The translations under genes were made by a program, and so were the position numbers. Source: Bdellovibrionales bacterium (GTDB lineage Bacteria > Bdellovibrionota > Bdellovibrionia > Bdellovibrionales > UBA1609). Taken from it: DNA of 64,000 bases. This document shows, one piece after another, positions 51,685 through 59,122 of this stretch (positions are counted from its first letter, which is position 1; every line of letters begins with the position of its first letter). The DNA lies in contig JADJVA010000025.1 in NCBI GenBank assembly GCA_016716765.1, positions 248,001 through 312,000 on the forward strand, given 5' to 3'. The notes under the pieces are model-generated. The model saw only the letters and a program-made list of their open reading frames with translations. It was not told where the DNA came from and did no database searches.

Positions 51685-52621
51685 GCCGAATGAAATTTAT
51701 ATTGAAAGAATTTATGATGCCCCAGTTAAAATGGTATGGGACGCATGGGTAGACCCAAAACAAGTTGCTCAGTGGTGGGGTCCAAGAGGATTTACTCTCA
51801 CTAGTCATAGCAAAGATGTAAGAACTGGCGGTCATTGGGATTATACAATGCATGGACCTGACGGGGTCGACTACCCCAACATCACTAAATACCTCGAAGT
51901 CGAAAAACATTCTCGCATGGTATATGACCATGGCGGTAACGCTGACCAACCACCTTTGTTTCGGGTGACTGTGAATTTTATAGATCTCAAAGGTAAAACG
52001 AAAATGGAAATGACGATGGCCTTCGCCACGGCTGAAGTTGCCGCTGGATCTAAGAAATTTATCAAGAAGGCAGGTGGAAACTCAACTTGGGATCGTCTTG
52101 CCGAGTATTTAGAAATGGAGTCTGCAAAGCAGGATGTATTTGTCATTAACCAAACCTTTGATGCGCCAATCAACTTGATGTTCGAAGTTTGGACGAATCC
52201 AAAACATCTCAGTCAGTGGACAGGACCTGCGGGCTCCAAGATAGATTATTTGAAAGCTGACATTAAACCTGGAGGAAGCGCATTTTACTGCATGACAGGA
52301 CAAGGCGACGGAAAGATATTTGGAAAAGCTACTTATCTAGAAATTGATAAGCCCTGTAGAATTGTTTATACTCAGTGCTTCTGTGATGAAAATGAAAAGG
52401 TTAACCGACACCCAATGGCACCAACGTGGCCCGAAGTTATGAAGACAACTGTTTTACTCGAAGCGGAAGGTCCAGATCAAACGAGAGTCACTGTGAAATG
52501 GGAGGTCGTCGGAGACGCAACACCAGCTGAACGAGAAACTTTCAATAAAGCTAAAGCTGGAATGTCTCAAGGTTGGGGCGGTAGTTTTGATAAGCTCGAA
52601 GAATACTTGGCGAAAAAATAG
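51668..52621 (+). CDS. Tandem SRPBCC (AHSA1-like) protein, first module
   Basis: A 317-residue protein with two START-like AHSA1 domains (residues about 10-155 and 160-315). Each starts with the family pattern IERIYDAPVKMVWDAWVDPK or INQTFDAPINLMFEVWTNPK, followed by QWWGPRGF or QWTGPAG. These proteins bind hydrophobic ligands or act as co-chaperone-like folds. Ligand unknown. Co-transcribed with the ArsR gene. Confidence 0.88.
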   Translation: MAAKNKPNEIYIERIYDAPVKMVWDAWVDPKQVAQWWGPRGFTLTSHSKDVRTGGHWDYTMHGPDGVDYPNITKYLEVEKHSRMVYDHGGNADQPPLFRVTVNFIDLKGKTKMEMTMAFATAEVAAGSKKFIKKAGGNSTWDRLAEYLEMESAKQDVFVINQTFDAPINLMFEVWTNPKHLSQWTGPAGSKIDYLKADIKPGGSAFYCMTGQGDGKIFGKATYLEIDKPCRIVYTQCFCDENEKVNRHPMAPTWPEVMKTTVLLEAEGPDQTRVTVKWEVVGDATPAERETFNKAKAGMSQGWGGSFDKLEEYLAKK

Positions 52622-52746
52622 TTTAAATCTCTGAGGCCGCATTCGAGACGCAGAAAGTTGACATTCCATTGAGGACATGGACTCAAGTTCAATGCAGAAA
52701 TGGTGGAGGCCAACTTCGGCAAGTCGAACCCCATTCGTCCCCCATC
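52622..52746. other. Intergenic region with an ssrA-end-like sequence
   Basis: No gene. TGGTGGAGG at 52701-52709 is followed by CCAACTTCGGC and TCGAACCCC, resembling the complement of a tRNA-like 3' end (CCTCCACCA plus T-arm). It has the same orientation as the end of ssrA at 60099 and may be a degraded attachment site. Confidence 0.4.
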
Positions 52747-53163
52747 TCAATTTTCTTCCGCATACTTCTTAAAGTTATTAAGTATCGATTGCCAGCCACT
52801 CTTCTGCATTTCTACCGGATTCTGATTTTCGGCATCAAAAACGGTCGTGACCTTCGTTACAGGTCCCTGTTGCTCGAAGCTAGTGATGACTTTTCGGCCG
52901 TCAGACAAAGTATATGCAATGTTCTTTTGATCAACGACTTCATCATAAATAGCTTCAAAGTCGAAACCAAAACTTCCGTCTTTTGCTTCCATTCTTGCGG
53001 AATACTTTCCTCCGACTCTAAGATCATTCGAGGCTCTCGGACAGCACCATTCTGGTACTGCAAAATTCCACTTCGTAATATGATTCGGCTCGGTCCAATA
53101 CTGCCAAACCTTTGGAAGCGTTGTTGAGATCGTTGTTTCGATTTGAATTTTTGAGTTACCCAT
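52747..53163 (-). CDS. SRPBCC domain protein
   Basis: A 138-residue single AHSA1-like domain: IQIETTISTTLPKVWQYWTE, then ITKWNFAVPEWCCPRA and the C-terminal GWQSILNNFKKYAEEN. Intact and apparently transcribed alone on the minus strand. Ligand unknown. Confidence 0.87.
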   Translation of the reverse strand: MGNSKIQIETTISTTLPKVWQYWTEPNHITKWNFAVPEWCCPRASNDLRVGGKYSARMEAKDGSFGFDFEAIYDEVVDQKNIAYTLSDGRKVITSFEQQGPVTKVTTVFDAENQNPVEMQKSGWQSILNNFKKYAEEN

Positions 53164-53196
53164 TTTTCCTCCTCCATTTATTTTTTATCTCGGTTC

Positions 53197-53252
53197 CGAG
53201 AACTCCGGGGGGACGGCCCGGGTTCTCAAACTCTGAAAGTGGTGGAGGCGAC
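53197..53252. repeat. 56-base dispersed repeat, copy A
   Basis: Nearly the same sequence occurs at 58596-58650. It starts with a GC-rich inverted repeat, GAGAACTCCGGG and CCCGGGTTCTC around a short loop, then runs on through CTCTGAAAG to TGGTGGAGGCG (53240-53250), the 11 bases that end ssrA. No T-run follows, so it is not an obvious terminator. Confidence 0.7.
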
Positions 53253-53305
53253 GTTTCGATTGTCGAACTCGAAGTTCCGCCAGACCTCCACGCCACCTAT
53301 CGTTA

Positions 53306-53787
53306 TCACTTTCCGCGTCGGGCAGCCTCAATCGCCGCCACGTCGATTTTTTCATTTTCATCATAGCGTTGAATGCTCGCTTAGCCTCATCTCCACCTTT
53401 CGACATCGCTTCGGTGAGCGTACGAGGTGTAATTTGCCATGAAAGCCCCCATCTGTCTGTGCACCAGCCACACATACTTTCTTTCCCGCCATTTTTCACA
53501 ATCGCATTCCAATATCTATCTGTTTCTTCTTGATTGTCTGTTGCAATCTGAAAAGAAAAGGCTTCGCTATGTTTGAAGTATGAACCGCCATTGACTCCAA
53601 TGCACGGGATGCCCATAACCGTGAATTCTACGGTAAGTACATCGCCCGCTTTTCCTGATGGATATTCGCTTGGAGCCCGATGAACGGAACCCACAGAACT
53701 ATTGGGAAATATTTCCGCGTAAAAATGAGCGGCTTGTTCCGCTTCTTTGTCGAACATTAAGCAGACCGTATTCTTCGGTATCTTCAT
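53306..53787 (-). pseudogene. PhnB-like VOC protein with a late frameshift
   Basis: The coding frame starts at ATG 53787: NTVCLMFDKEAEQAAHFYAE, SFQIATDNQEETDRYWNAIV and GWCTDRWGLSWQITPRTLTE are typical of the PhnB/3-demethylubiquinone methyltransferase-like family. Near the end, an A6 run (+ strand T6, 53347-53352) carries one base too many; removing it gives the usual end KKIDVAAIEAARRGK and a stop at 53306. As read, the frame runs on to 53185. Only the last ~15 residues change, so the protein might still fold. Confidence 0.8.
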
Positions 53788-53856
53788 ATAATAAACCTCC
53801 TAGTATCGCATCTGTGAAACCTAAGTTATCGTTCCCTGAGCGTTGAACCATATTAT

Positions 53857-54129
53857 TCATTTAAACCATTTTCTTGCGCTCGGCCTACGATGGGGGCAAC
53901 CGGGCCAACAACATGGCCGGCGCTTGCCTTCGATGAGCTCTTTGCGCGCTCTTTCAATCCTTTGTTTGCGTGTCTCTAGCTTTTTTGTTGATGTGATCCA
54001 ACAGATCCACTCGTTGCGCGCGAGCGGAGTAATATCCCTCCAAGCCGCCTTAGCGGCCGGTGTTGAGAGGGCTTTTCGCAAATCTGTTGGCATTGTATGT
54101 AGTGGTCCAGCAATTTCTTTTTTTTTCAT
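53857..54129 (-). CDS. YdeI/OmpD-associated family protein
   Basis: A 90-residue protein, ATG 54129 chosen over an upstream in-frame start. The conserved part is PTDLRKALSTPAAKAAWRDI, TPLARNEWICWITSTKKLET and RIERARKELIEGKRRPCCW. Family function unknown; it is often found with SRPBCC and VOC genes in accessory regions. Confidence 0.82.
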   Translation of the reverse strand: MKKKEIAGPLHTMPTDLRKALSTPAAKAAWRDITPLARNEWICWITSTKKLETRKQRIERARKELIEGKRRPCCWPGCPHRRPSARKWFK

Positions 54130-54182
54130 ATTTTGAATTCCATTACAACCTCTCAGCCGGAAGTCCAATCTGGTAGTGGCCG

Positions 54183-54734
54183 TCATAACGACAATTGAGA
54201 TCTATTTTTCGACTCGGCTAATGATTTTAATTTCGCCAAACCTCTTTCAAAGTGTCCACCGATGACTTTATCCAAATTAATGAAGCGTGAAATGAGACGC
54301 GGAATCATTGCTGTTTCAACAATACTCCAAGTAAACTCCGTGGCGGAACCTTTGGGCTCAAGGCGATATTCTCCAAAGTTTGTTACGTCGAATGGTTTCT
54401 TAAAATCCAGTCGCACAGAGACTCGTTTGTTTGGCTCGACTTCTACAATCGTGGCCTGTCCCATACCGGTGTTACTATTGCCTTCCCATGCCGAAGCAGC
54501 CCCAACGCCCTCATCAGGACCGGTGTAAGTCATTTTTAAAGTTGGATCGCCTTCGGTGAAGGGATTCCATTCTTGCATTCGTCTTGGGTTATTCACATAA
54601 GGAAAAATCTTTTCCGCCGGGACTTGAATCAGTATGGATCTTGAAATCGACAAACTGTCAGGAGCTGTTGTGTATGCGTAAATTGCTATAATTGCGACCA
54701 ATACGACGAAGCCAATTAAAATTTTTATGACCAT
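54183..54734 (-). CDS. Membrane-anchored SRPBCC protein
   Basis: A 183-residue protein with one N-terminal membrane helix (residues about 3-22) and a polyketide-cyclase-like SRPBCC domain: ISRSILIQVPAEKIFPYVNN, EWNPFTEGDPTLKMTYTG and FGEYRLEPKGSATEFTWS. Ligand unknown. Confidence 0.85.
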   Translation of the reverse strand: MVIKILIGFVVLVAIIAIYAYTTAPDSLSISRSILIQVPAEKIFPYVNNPRRMQEWNPFTEGDPTLKMTYTGPDEGVGAASAWEGNSNTGMGQATIVEVEPNKRVSVRLDFKKPFDVTNFGEYRLEPKGSATEFTWSIVETAMIPRLISRFINLDKVIGGHFERGLAKLKSLAESKNRSQLSL

Positions 54735-54852
54735 AACAAATAACCCCTTGTGCGCTTACATATAAGATTTAGAAAACAGATTTTAAGTTGGCATAGGCAA
54801 GCATTCTACAGCCCAGCGGAAACAACGTATCGATGTAGCACGCGAAATAAAA

Positions 54853-55056
54853 TTAATTCCGTTTACCTTTAAAGAAGGCGTAGATTGCCATCGCATGCCC
54901 ATGCCCCAAATTGAAATCCTTTTTTAACCACAAAACAATTTCTCCTGCTTTCGTACCTTCCTTAAAAAATCCTTTTTTTGCTTCTAACTTCTTAAAATCA
55001 TCGGCTGATTTACCGGTCTTGTCTTCAATATTCGCTAAATAGGTTTTAAATGACAT
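54853..55056 (-). CDS. DUF4287 protein
   Basis: A 67-residue protein, ATG 55056. The sequence MSFKTYLANIEDKTGKSADD and LGHGHAMAIYAFFKG matches DUF4287, a small helical domain often fused to DUF5655. Function unknown. It is the second gene after DoxX on the minus strand. Confidence 0.83.
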   Translation of the reverse strand: MSFKTYLANIEDKTGKSADDFKKLEAKKGFFKEGTKAGEIVLWLKKDFNLGHGHAMAIYAFFKGKRN

Positions 55057-55080
55057 GTTCGCCCCTTGATTTGCGCGCAT

Positions 55081-55452
55081 TCAAGTTAAGATTAAAAAAT
55101 CCATCAGACGCGGGTATCTTAATAACAATCCACCCCACATAAAGCTCGCGACATAAACAGGGAATAACATATGGGTAAAAATTGGATTGCCCAACCTAAA
55201 TTGTGCAGCAACGGCTCCACCTAAAAAGCCAGTAATCAGAACTGCGCCGATCACCGAACTTTTGGGAATTGCATGTAAGATGATGCCAACCAGTAGAAGA
55301 ATGCCAACTAGAGCGACCGAAGATTCAGGGAAACCAAGGGCTACAGTGGCCTCTACCGAAAGCTTCGCCCGGACAATTTTCATTCCAGAATCAACGATTA
55401 AAAAAAGCAGGGTCACTCCACTTAGGATTCTACCAATTAGTTCACCATTCAT
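55081..55452 (-). CDS. DoxX-family membrane protein
   Basis: A 123-residue protein with four membrane helices; ATG 55452 is preceded by AAAGGAGCT. GRILSGVTLLFLIVDSGMKI and VGIILHAIPKSSVIGAVLIT fit the DoxX/DoxD-like group. It is divergent from a TetR gene and shares its palindromic operator, so it is the likely target of that repressor. Confidence 0.82.
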   Translation of the reverse strand: MNGELIGRILSGVTLLFLIVDSGMKIVRAKLSVEATVALGFPESSVALVGILLLVGIILHAIPKSSVIGAVLITGFLGGAVAAQFRLGNPIFTHMLFPVYVASFMWGGLLLRYPRLMDFLILT

Positions 55453-55483
55453 TCGGAAGCTCCTTTTATTTGATGACAATTAG

Positions 55484-55511
55484 TATTGAATATAGTAAAC
55501 TATATTCAATA
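55484..55511. promoter_or_regulatory. Perfect 28-base palindromic operator between DoxX and TetR
   Basis: TATTGAATATAGT (55484-55496) and its exact complement ACTATATTCAATA (55499-55511) surround two bases. The right end reaches the first base of the TetR start codon. A protein bound here would block both divergent genes; the TetR protein is the obvious candidate. Confidence 0.85.
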
Positions 55512-56143
55512 TGTCAACAGGTGCCAGAAGATACAACTCGTCAAAAAGAATAGAAAAAGCGCAGCTTACACGCGCTAACATTTTGAAATCTGCAACTCAG
55601 CTATTTTCGAAACATGGTATTGATCGAGTATCAGTCGATATGGTAGCCAGCGAGGCCAACGTCTCGACACCGACCGTTTATCAAAATTTTAAATCTAAGA
55701 CGGGATTGCTTATTTCATTGATGGAAAATGTGTTGTTCGATGCGAAGTCGATGAACCTCTCTTCACGGGTCGATGAACTTGCGTCAGCAATTGAAATAAT
55801 TGAAATGACTGCCGAAATTGCGCGTACCATCTACGAGAATGAGAACCATGTTTTGGGAATAGTCCGCGGATCTTCAACTTTTTCACCGGAATTAAAGCAA
55901 GCAGAAAAGGATTTTGAGGATATTCGATTCAAAATGCAAAAATCCCGATGTGAGAAATTAGGAAAGATGAAGGCTTTGCAAACTGGAATGAAAGTTTATG
56001 AAGCTAGACAGCTCATGTGGATGTACACAAGCAGGGAAATCTTCAGAATGTTGGTCATCGAACAGAAATGGAGCAGCGAAAAGTATAAAGACTGGTTGTC
56101 GGCGACGCTTTACTCGAGTTTGATTTCAAACACTGAATCGTAA
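55511..56143 (+). CDS. TetR/AcrR family regulator
   Basis: A 210-residue repressor with helix-turn-helix ATQLFSKHGIDRVSVDMVAS, then VSTPTVYQNFKSKTGLLISL. There is no ribosome-binding site before ATG 55511 and the operator ends at that codon, so the transcript may be leaderless. It probably controls the divergent DoxX-DUF4287 pair and itself. Confidence 0.88.
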   Translation: MSTGARRYNSSKRIEKAQLTRANILKSATQLFSKHGIDRVSVDMVASEANVSTPTVYQNFKSKTGLLISLMENVLFDAKSMNLSSRVDELASAIEIIEMTAEIARTIYENENHVLGIVRGSSTFSPELKQAEKDFEDIRFKMQKSRCEKLGKMKALQTGMKVYEARQLMWMYTSREIFRMLVIEQKWSSEKYKDWLSATLYSSLISNTES

Positions 56144-56478
56144 GCGCAGGCTTTTTCGGCCATCAACCCAATGAATATCGACGATAAACGCTTTCGTATG
56201 GTAGAACCAATTAATATTGATTGCACAATTGAGATGCTCAATAAGGTCAACCAGATTGATCCTATGGCGATTTTGAAGCCCTTGCGACCAGTCAAATAAG
56301 TTACTTTCTTGATTGTTTGGTTCCACCAAGCCTCATACGGTTCGATGAAACGATATTTTGGGTCAATCTCGAATAGTTAATCAGAAAACATAAACCCCCT
56401 TTTTTAATAAGGGCCGGAGTTAAACTGAATTTAGTTAAATGAATTGATTGATAATTTCAATCAAAATACCATTTACCT
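56144..56478. other. Intergenic region with a possible 42-residue ORF
   Basis: No recognised gene. ATG 56171 to TAA 56299 encodes 42 protein-like residues (MNIDDKRFRMVEPINIDCTI at the start) without a clear ribosome-binding site. A weak hairpin CCCTT/AAGGG lies near 56399-56415. The rest shows nothing. Confidence 0.3.
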
Positions 56479-57027
56479 ATGTCTAAATTGGTAACATATG
56501 TCGCATTACTCAGGGGAATTAATGTTGGTGGTAATAATATCATTAAAATGAATGACCTGAAAAAATGTTTTGAAGCATTGAATTTTTCAAATGTTAAAAC
56601 ATATATTGCTAGTGGGAATGTGATTTTTTCGGCAAACAAAATTAAGAACGATGTTCTTATCAAAACTATTGAAGAGGCTCTTCGAAAAACATTTGGGTAC
56701 AAAGCTATTATTGTATTGAGAACCCAAGCTGAGATAGAGGCAACTGTTGATGGATTTCCTAAAATTTTTAAAAATATCACATGGAAACACAATGTCATTT
56801 TTCTTGGAAAAGATATTGATAGCAAATCGATTTTAAAATCTCTCTCATTAAAAGATGATATAGAAACTATAACCTATAAAAAAGGTGTCATTTATTGGTC
56901 TGCACAGATGAAGAACATTACCAAGTCAAATATGCTCAAGCTTTCAAGCAAGCCTGAGTACCAACGAATGACAGTAAGGAATCAGAATACAACTAGGAAG
57001 ATTCTTGCTTTGATGAAAAAAGATTGA
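56479..57027 (+). CDS. DUF1697 family protein
   Basis: A 182-residue protein with the family start VTYVALLRGINVGGNNIIKM and NVKTYIASGNVIFSANK, and the late KSNMLKLSSKPEYQRMTVRN segment. Structure-based work places the family near ferredoxin-like folds; its function is unknown. AT-richer than its neighbours, consistent with separate acquisition. Confidence 0.9.
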   Translation: MSKLVTYVALLRGINVGGNNIIKMNDLKKCFEALNFSNVKTYIASGNVIFSANKIKNDVLIKTIEEALRKTFGYKAIIVLRTQAEIEATVDGFPKIFKNITWKHNVIFLGKDIDSKSILKSLSLKDDIETITYKKGVIYWSAQMKNITKSNMLKLSSKPEYQRMTVRNQNTTRKILALMKKD

Positions 57028-57378
57028 TGACTTAGATAATTGCGCTCAATGCGCCCGGGTCGAACGACGTTTCGAAACCCGAATCGACTTGATAAAGATC
57101 TGGGCATGGAGTGTTCGTCCGATATGACAAAGCTGGAAATGAGGAATATCGAGCTAAGTTTGCTGGTGGAAAGCTTGTCGAGAAATTGCTATAGATTCGA
57201 GGTCCTTTGTGTTGTTGTTCAATAGAGAGCAGATGGTCGTGCCATAAGGATACAAGCGCTAATTTTATAATTAAAAAGGGGCGCAGCAGGCTGAAGACCA
57301 ATATGTTCCAAATTCTGTTGGGCCTATCATGCGAATCGTCCCCCACCTTAATAGGTGACTACATACTTAAAATCTCTT
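57028..57378. other. Region with coding remnants
   Basis: No intact gene. On the + strand, about 57092-57192, the frame reads RSGHGVFVRYDKAGNEEYRA and ends KLVEKLL before a TAG, which looks like the end of a lost gene of unknown type; two stop codons precede it. The open minus-strand frame through this region has no coding signs. Confidence 0.35.
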
Positions 57379-57942
57379 TTAGTTTTGGATTCGATAGCGA
57401 AGATAGAGCCAGCCTTTGCCGAAAGTTTGATACTCCAGCAAATCCAATTTAAGAGTAATGTCTTTAGGTAGCACTGGGATAGTTGGTAAGCTGTTCCCAA
57501 TCGTTACTGGTACAATTAAAAGTTGGACTTCATCAACCAGTCCTGCGTGAATAGCTTGTCCCGCAAGGGTTGGGCCTCCAATACAAATGTCGTTAGCCAA
57601 ATTAGTTTTCATTTCACGGATCTTCTGCGCTTCAAAATTACTTTCAATGCGAGCTTTTTTTGAGGTCACAACCTTCAGTGTCTTAGAATAAACAATTTTT
57701 TCAGCTGCTTGCCATACGCGCCCGAATTCTTGATCGTCCGATCCCATTTTTTCTATATTCGGCGGATTTTCCCAGAACGACATTGTCTCGTAGTTCTTCC
57801 GTCCGTAAAGGTAGGTTCCGAAAGGCCGCATAACATTCGTGATAAGCGTCATTGAGCCCTCCATTGGCCCTCCCCAATCATAGTGTCCGTCTCCAATGTA
57901 TCCATCCAGCGACATGATTGTAACGTAGCTTAATTTAGCCAT
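57379..57942 (-). CDS. Dihydrofolate reductase-fold protein (RibD C-terminal type)
   Basis: A 187-residue protein, ATG 57942. Blocks typical of the YyaP/RibD_C group: LSYVTIMSLDGYIGD, PFGTYLYGRKNYETMSFWEN, DICIGGPTLAGQAIHAGLVD. These proteins are NADPH-dependent reductase relatives with unknown substrates. A short frame starting in the upstream 61-base repeat ends exactly at this start (TGATGG). Confidence 0.87.
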   Translation of the reverse strand: MAKLSYVTIMSLDGYIGDGHYDWGGPMEGSMTLITNVMRPFGTYLYGRKNYETMSFWENPPNIEKMGSDDQEFGRVWQAAEKIVYSKTLKVVTSKKARIESNFEAQKIREMKTNLANDICIGGPTLAGQAIHAGLVDEVQLLIVPVTIGNSLPTIPVLPKDITLKLDLLEYQTFGKGWLYLRYRIQN

Positions 57943-57973
57943 CAAAAAGCCCCTTTTAACTTCCAATTTTTAA

Positions 57974-58034
57974 CCATCGTCCCCACCACATAAAAAAGCC
58001 CGAAAGTGACCGGCGGCCAAGCCTTCGGGTTCAA
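57974..58034 (-). repeat. 61-base direct repeat with terminator, copy 1
   Basis: Differs from 58437-58497 by one base. On the minus strand it reads as a terminator (CCCGAAGG ... CTTTCGGG then CTTTTTT) followed by GGTGGGGACGATGG, a ribosome-binding site with ATG. This copy lies directly after the SRPBCC gene, which it should terminate, and before the DHFR-like gene. Confidence 0.85.
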
Positions 58035-58042
58035 ACACCCAA

Positions 58043-58440
58043 TCAAAGCTCAAGGACTGCTTTCAACTTCTCGAGATCCTTCTTTATCCAATCAGCATTG
58101 TTGTGAACTTCTCTTCTGTCATATCGGCCTGCCGGAAGAGGGTAAAAACAACCTCGCTGCCATTTTTATTTGGCAACACCCGCATTGGATTGTGAAAAGT
58201 AATTCCAGACTCCAAAGTCACATCGTGATCAGCCACACCAAACTTATTTGACTCGGCAAACTTTATTTTCACCTTGCCCATTGGAGAATCAGCAATCCAT
58301 TCCCCATTTACAATTTTGATGGAACCGCTCAACCCAGTAGCCCATTTGGGCAGATTCATAGGATTTGAAATGAACTCGTACACGTCATTGAATGGCCGAG
58401 AAATTGAAATACTGATGTTTTTGGCTTCAAAAGTGTCCAT
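58043..58440 (-). pseudogene. SRPBCC protein with a late frameshift
   Basis: From ATG 58440 (inside repeat copy 2) the frame encodes a 119-residue SRPBCC protein (NISISISRPFNDVYEFISNP, LPKWATGLSGSIKIVNGEW) as read, ending early after EEKF. Restoring one base at about 58105 (a missing C on the coding strand) continues with HNNADWIKKDLEKLKAVLEL to a stop at 58043, just before the repeat's terminator, which is the expected end. The body of the domain is unaffected. Confidence 0.78.
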
Positions 58441-58497
58441 CGTCCCCACCCCATAAAAAAGCCCGAAAGTGACCGGCGGCCAAGCCTTCGGGTTCAA
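58437..58497 (-). repeat. 61-base direct repeat with terminator, copy 2
   Basis: One mismatch to 57974-58034. Here the terminator part precedes the SRPBCC gene and the repeat's ATG is that gene's start codon. The two copies are 463 bases apart and bracket exactly one gene. Confidence 0.85.
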
Positions 58498-58595
58498 CGT
58501 TTTCGTCCCCATTCTTCATTTCTGAATTTGCCGCAATAGAGAGGCGGCCAGAATCAACTTACTAAAATCCGTATCAAATTCCCAAAATCGAGTTG

Positions 58596-58650
58596 CGAGA
58601 ACTCCGGGGGACGACCCGGGTTCTCAAACTCTGAAGGTGGTGGAGGTGAT
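58596..58650. repeat. 56-base dispersed repeat, copy B
   Basis: Second copy of the repeat at 53197-53252, with the same GAGAAC...GTTCTC hairpin and ending with TGGTGGAGG (58638-58646) as at the end of ssrA. Confidence 0.7.
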
Positions 58651-58775
58651 GTAAACCCCCTATATTCAATAACTTATAACGTCTGGGCATCACTTGGGCA
58701 ACAGGAGATGTTTTTTAATTAGCATTTTCAGCGTGTCCGTTAGTCAGCTCCAAAAAGATATCATGTCGGAAAAGG

Positions 58776-58805
58776 TTGACATATCGGAAATTTCCGACAT
58801 ATTAT
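58776..58805 (+). promoter_or_regulatory. Promoter with palindromic operator of the second ArsR-SRPBCC module
   Basis: A -35 TTGACA (58776-58781) and -10 TATTAT (58800-58805) with an 18-base spacer that contains the perfect palindrome TCGGAAATTTCCGA (58784-58797). A further half-site, TGTCGGAAA, lies just upstream. The ATG of the ArsR gene is seven bases after the -10, so the transcript should be leaderless. Confidence 0.78.
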
Positions 58806-58811
58806 CTTTTT

Positions 58812-59075
58812 ATGCAGCAAGTAGATGTATTTTCAGCCCTCGCAAATCCAATCCGTCGGGAAATTCTTATTCAACTAAAGAAAGGTCCGCAAAACGTAAC
58901 GAAGATCTCGGAATGTTTCGAGGTGGGCCGACCCGCTGTATCTGAGCATTTACAAGTGTTGAGGCGCGCGCTCCTTGTCAAAGAAGAAATTCGAGGTAGA
59001 GAGCGCTTTTATCATATTGATCCAAGGCCTCTTAAAGAAGTTCAGGATTGGATGAATGTTTTTGAACGTTATTGA
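58812..59075 (+). CDS. ArsR-type regulator (second module)
   Basis: An 87-residue winged-helix repressor, ATG 58812: VFSALANPIRREILIQLKKG and VGRPAVSEHLQVLRRALLVK. No metal cysteines. The promoter geometry implies a leaderless message and self-repression. It is 47 bases before the SRPBCC gene. Confidence 0.9.
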   Translation: MQQVDVFSALANPIRREILIQLKKGPQNVTKISECFEVGRPAVSEHLQVLRRALLVKEEIRGRERFYHIDPRPLKEVQDWMNVFERY

Positions 59076-59122
59076 AATACCCACTTAACCACTTTAAATG
59101 AATTACTGTATAAGGAGTAAAA

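Noticed and set aside
57032..57346. 104-codon minus-strand ORF before the DHFR-like gene
   Set aside because: No family resemblance, no ribosome-binding site, and it overlaps a + strand coding remnant.
57974..58497. 61-base repeats as integron attC sites
   Set aside because: The length is right, but the core sites (RYYYAAC and GTTRRRY) are absent, no integrase is seen, and the repeats hold a normal terminator and ribosome-binding site.
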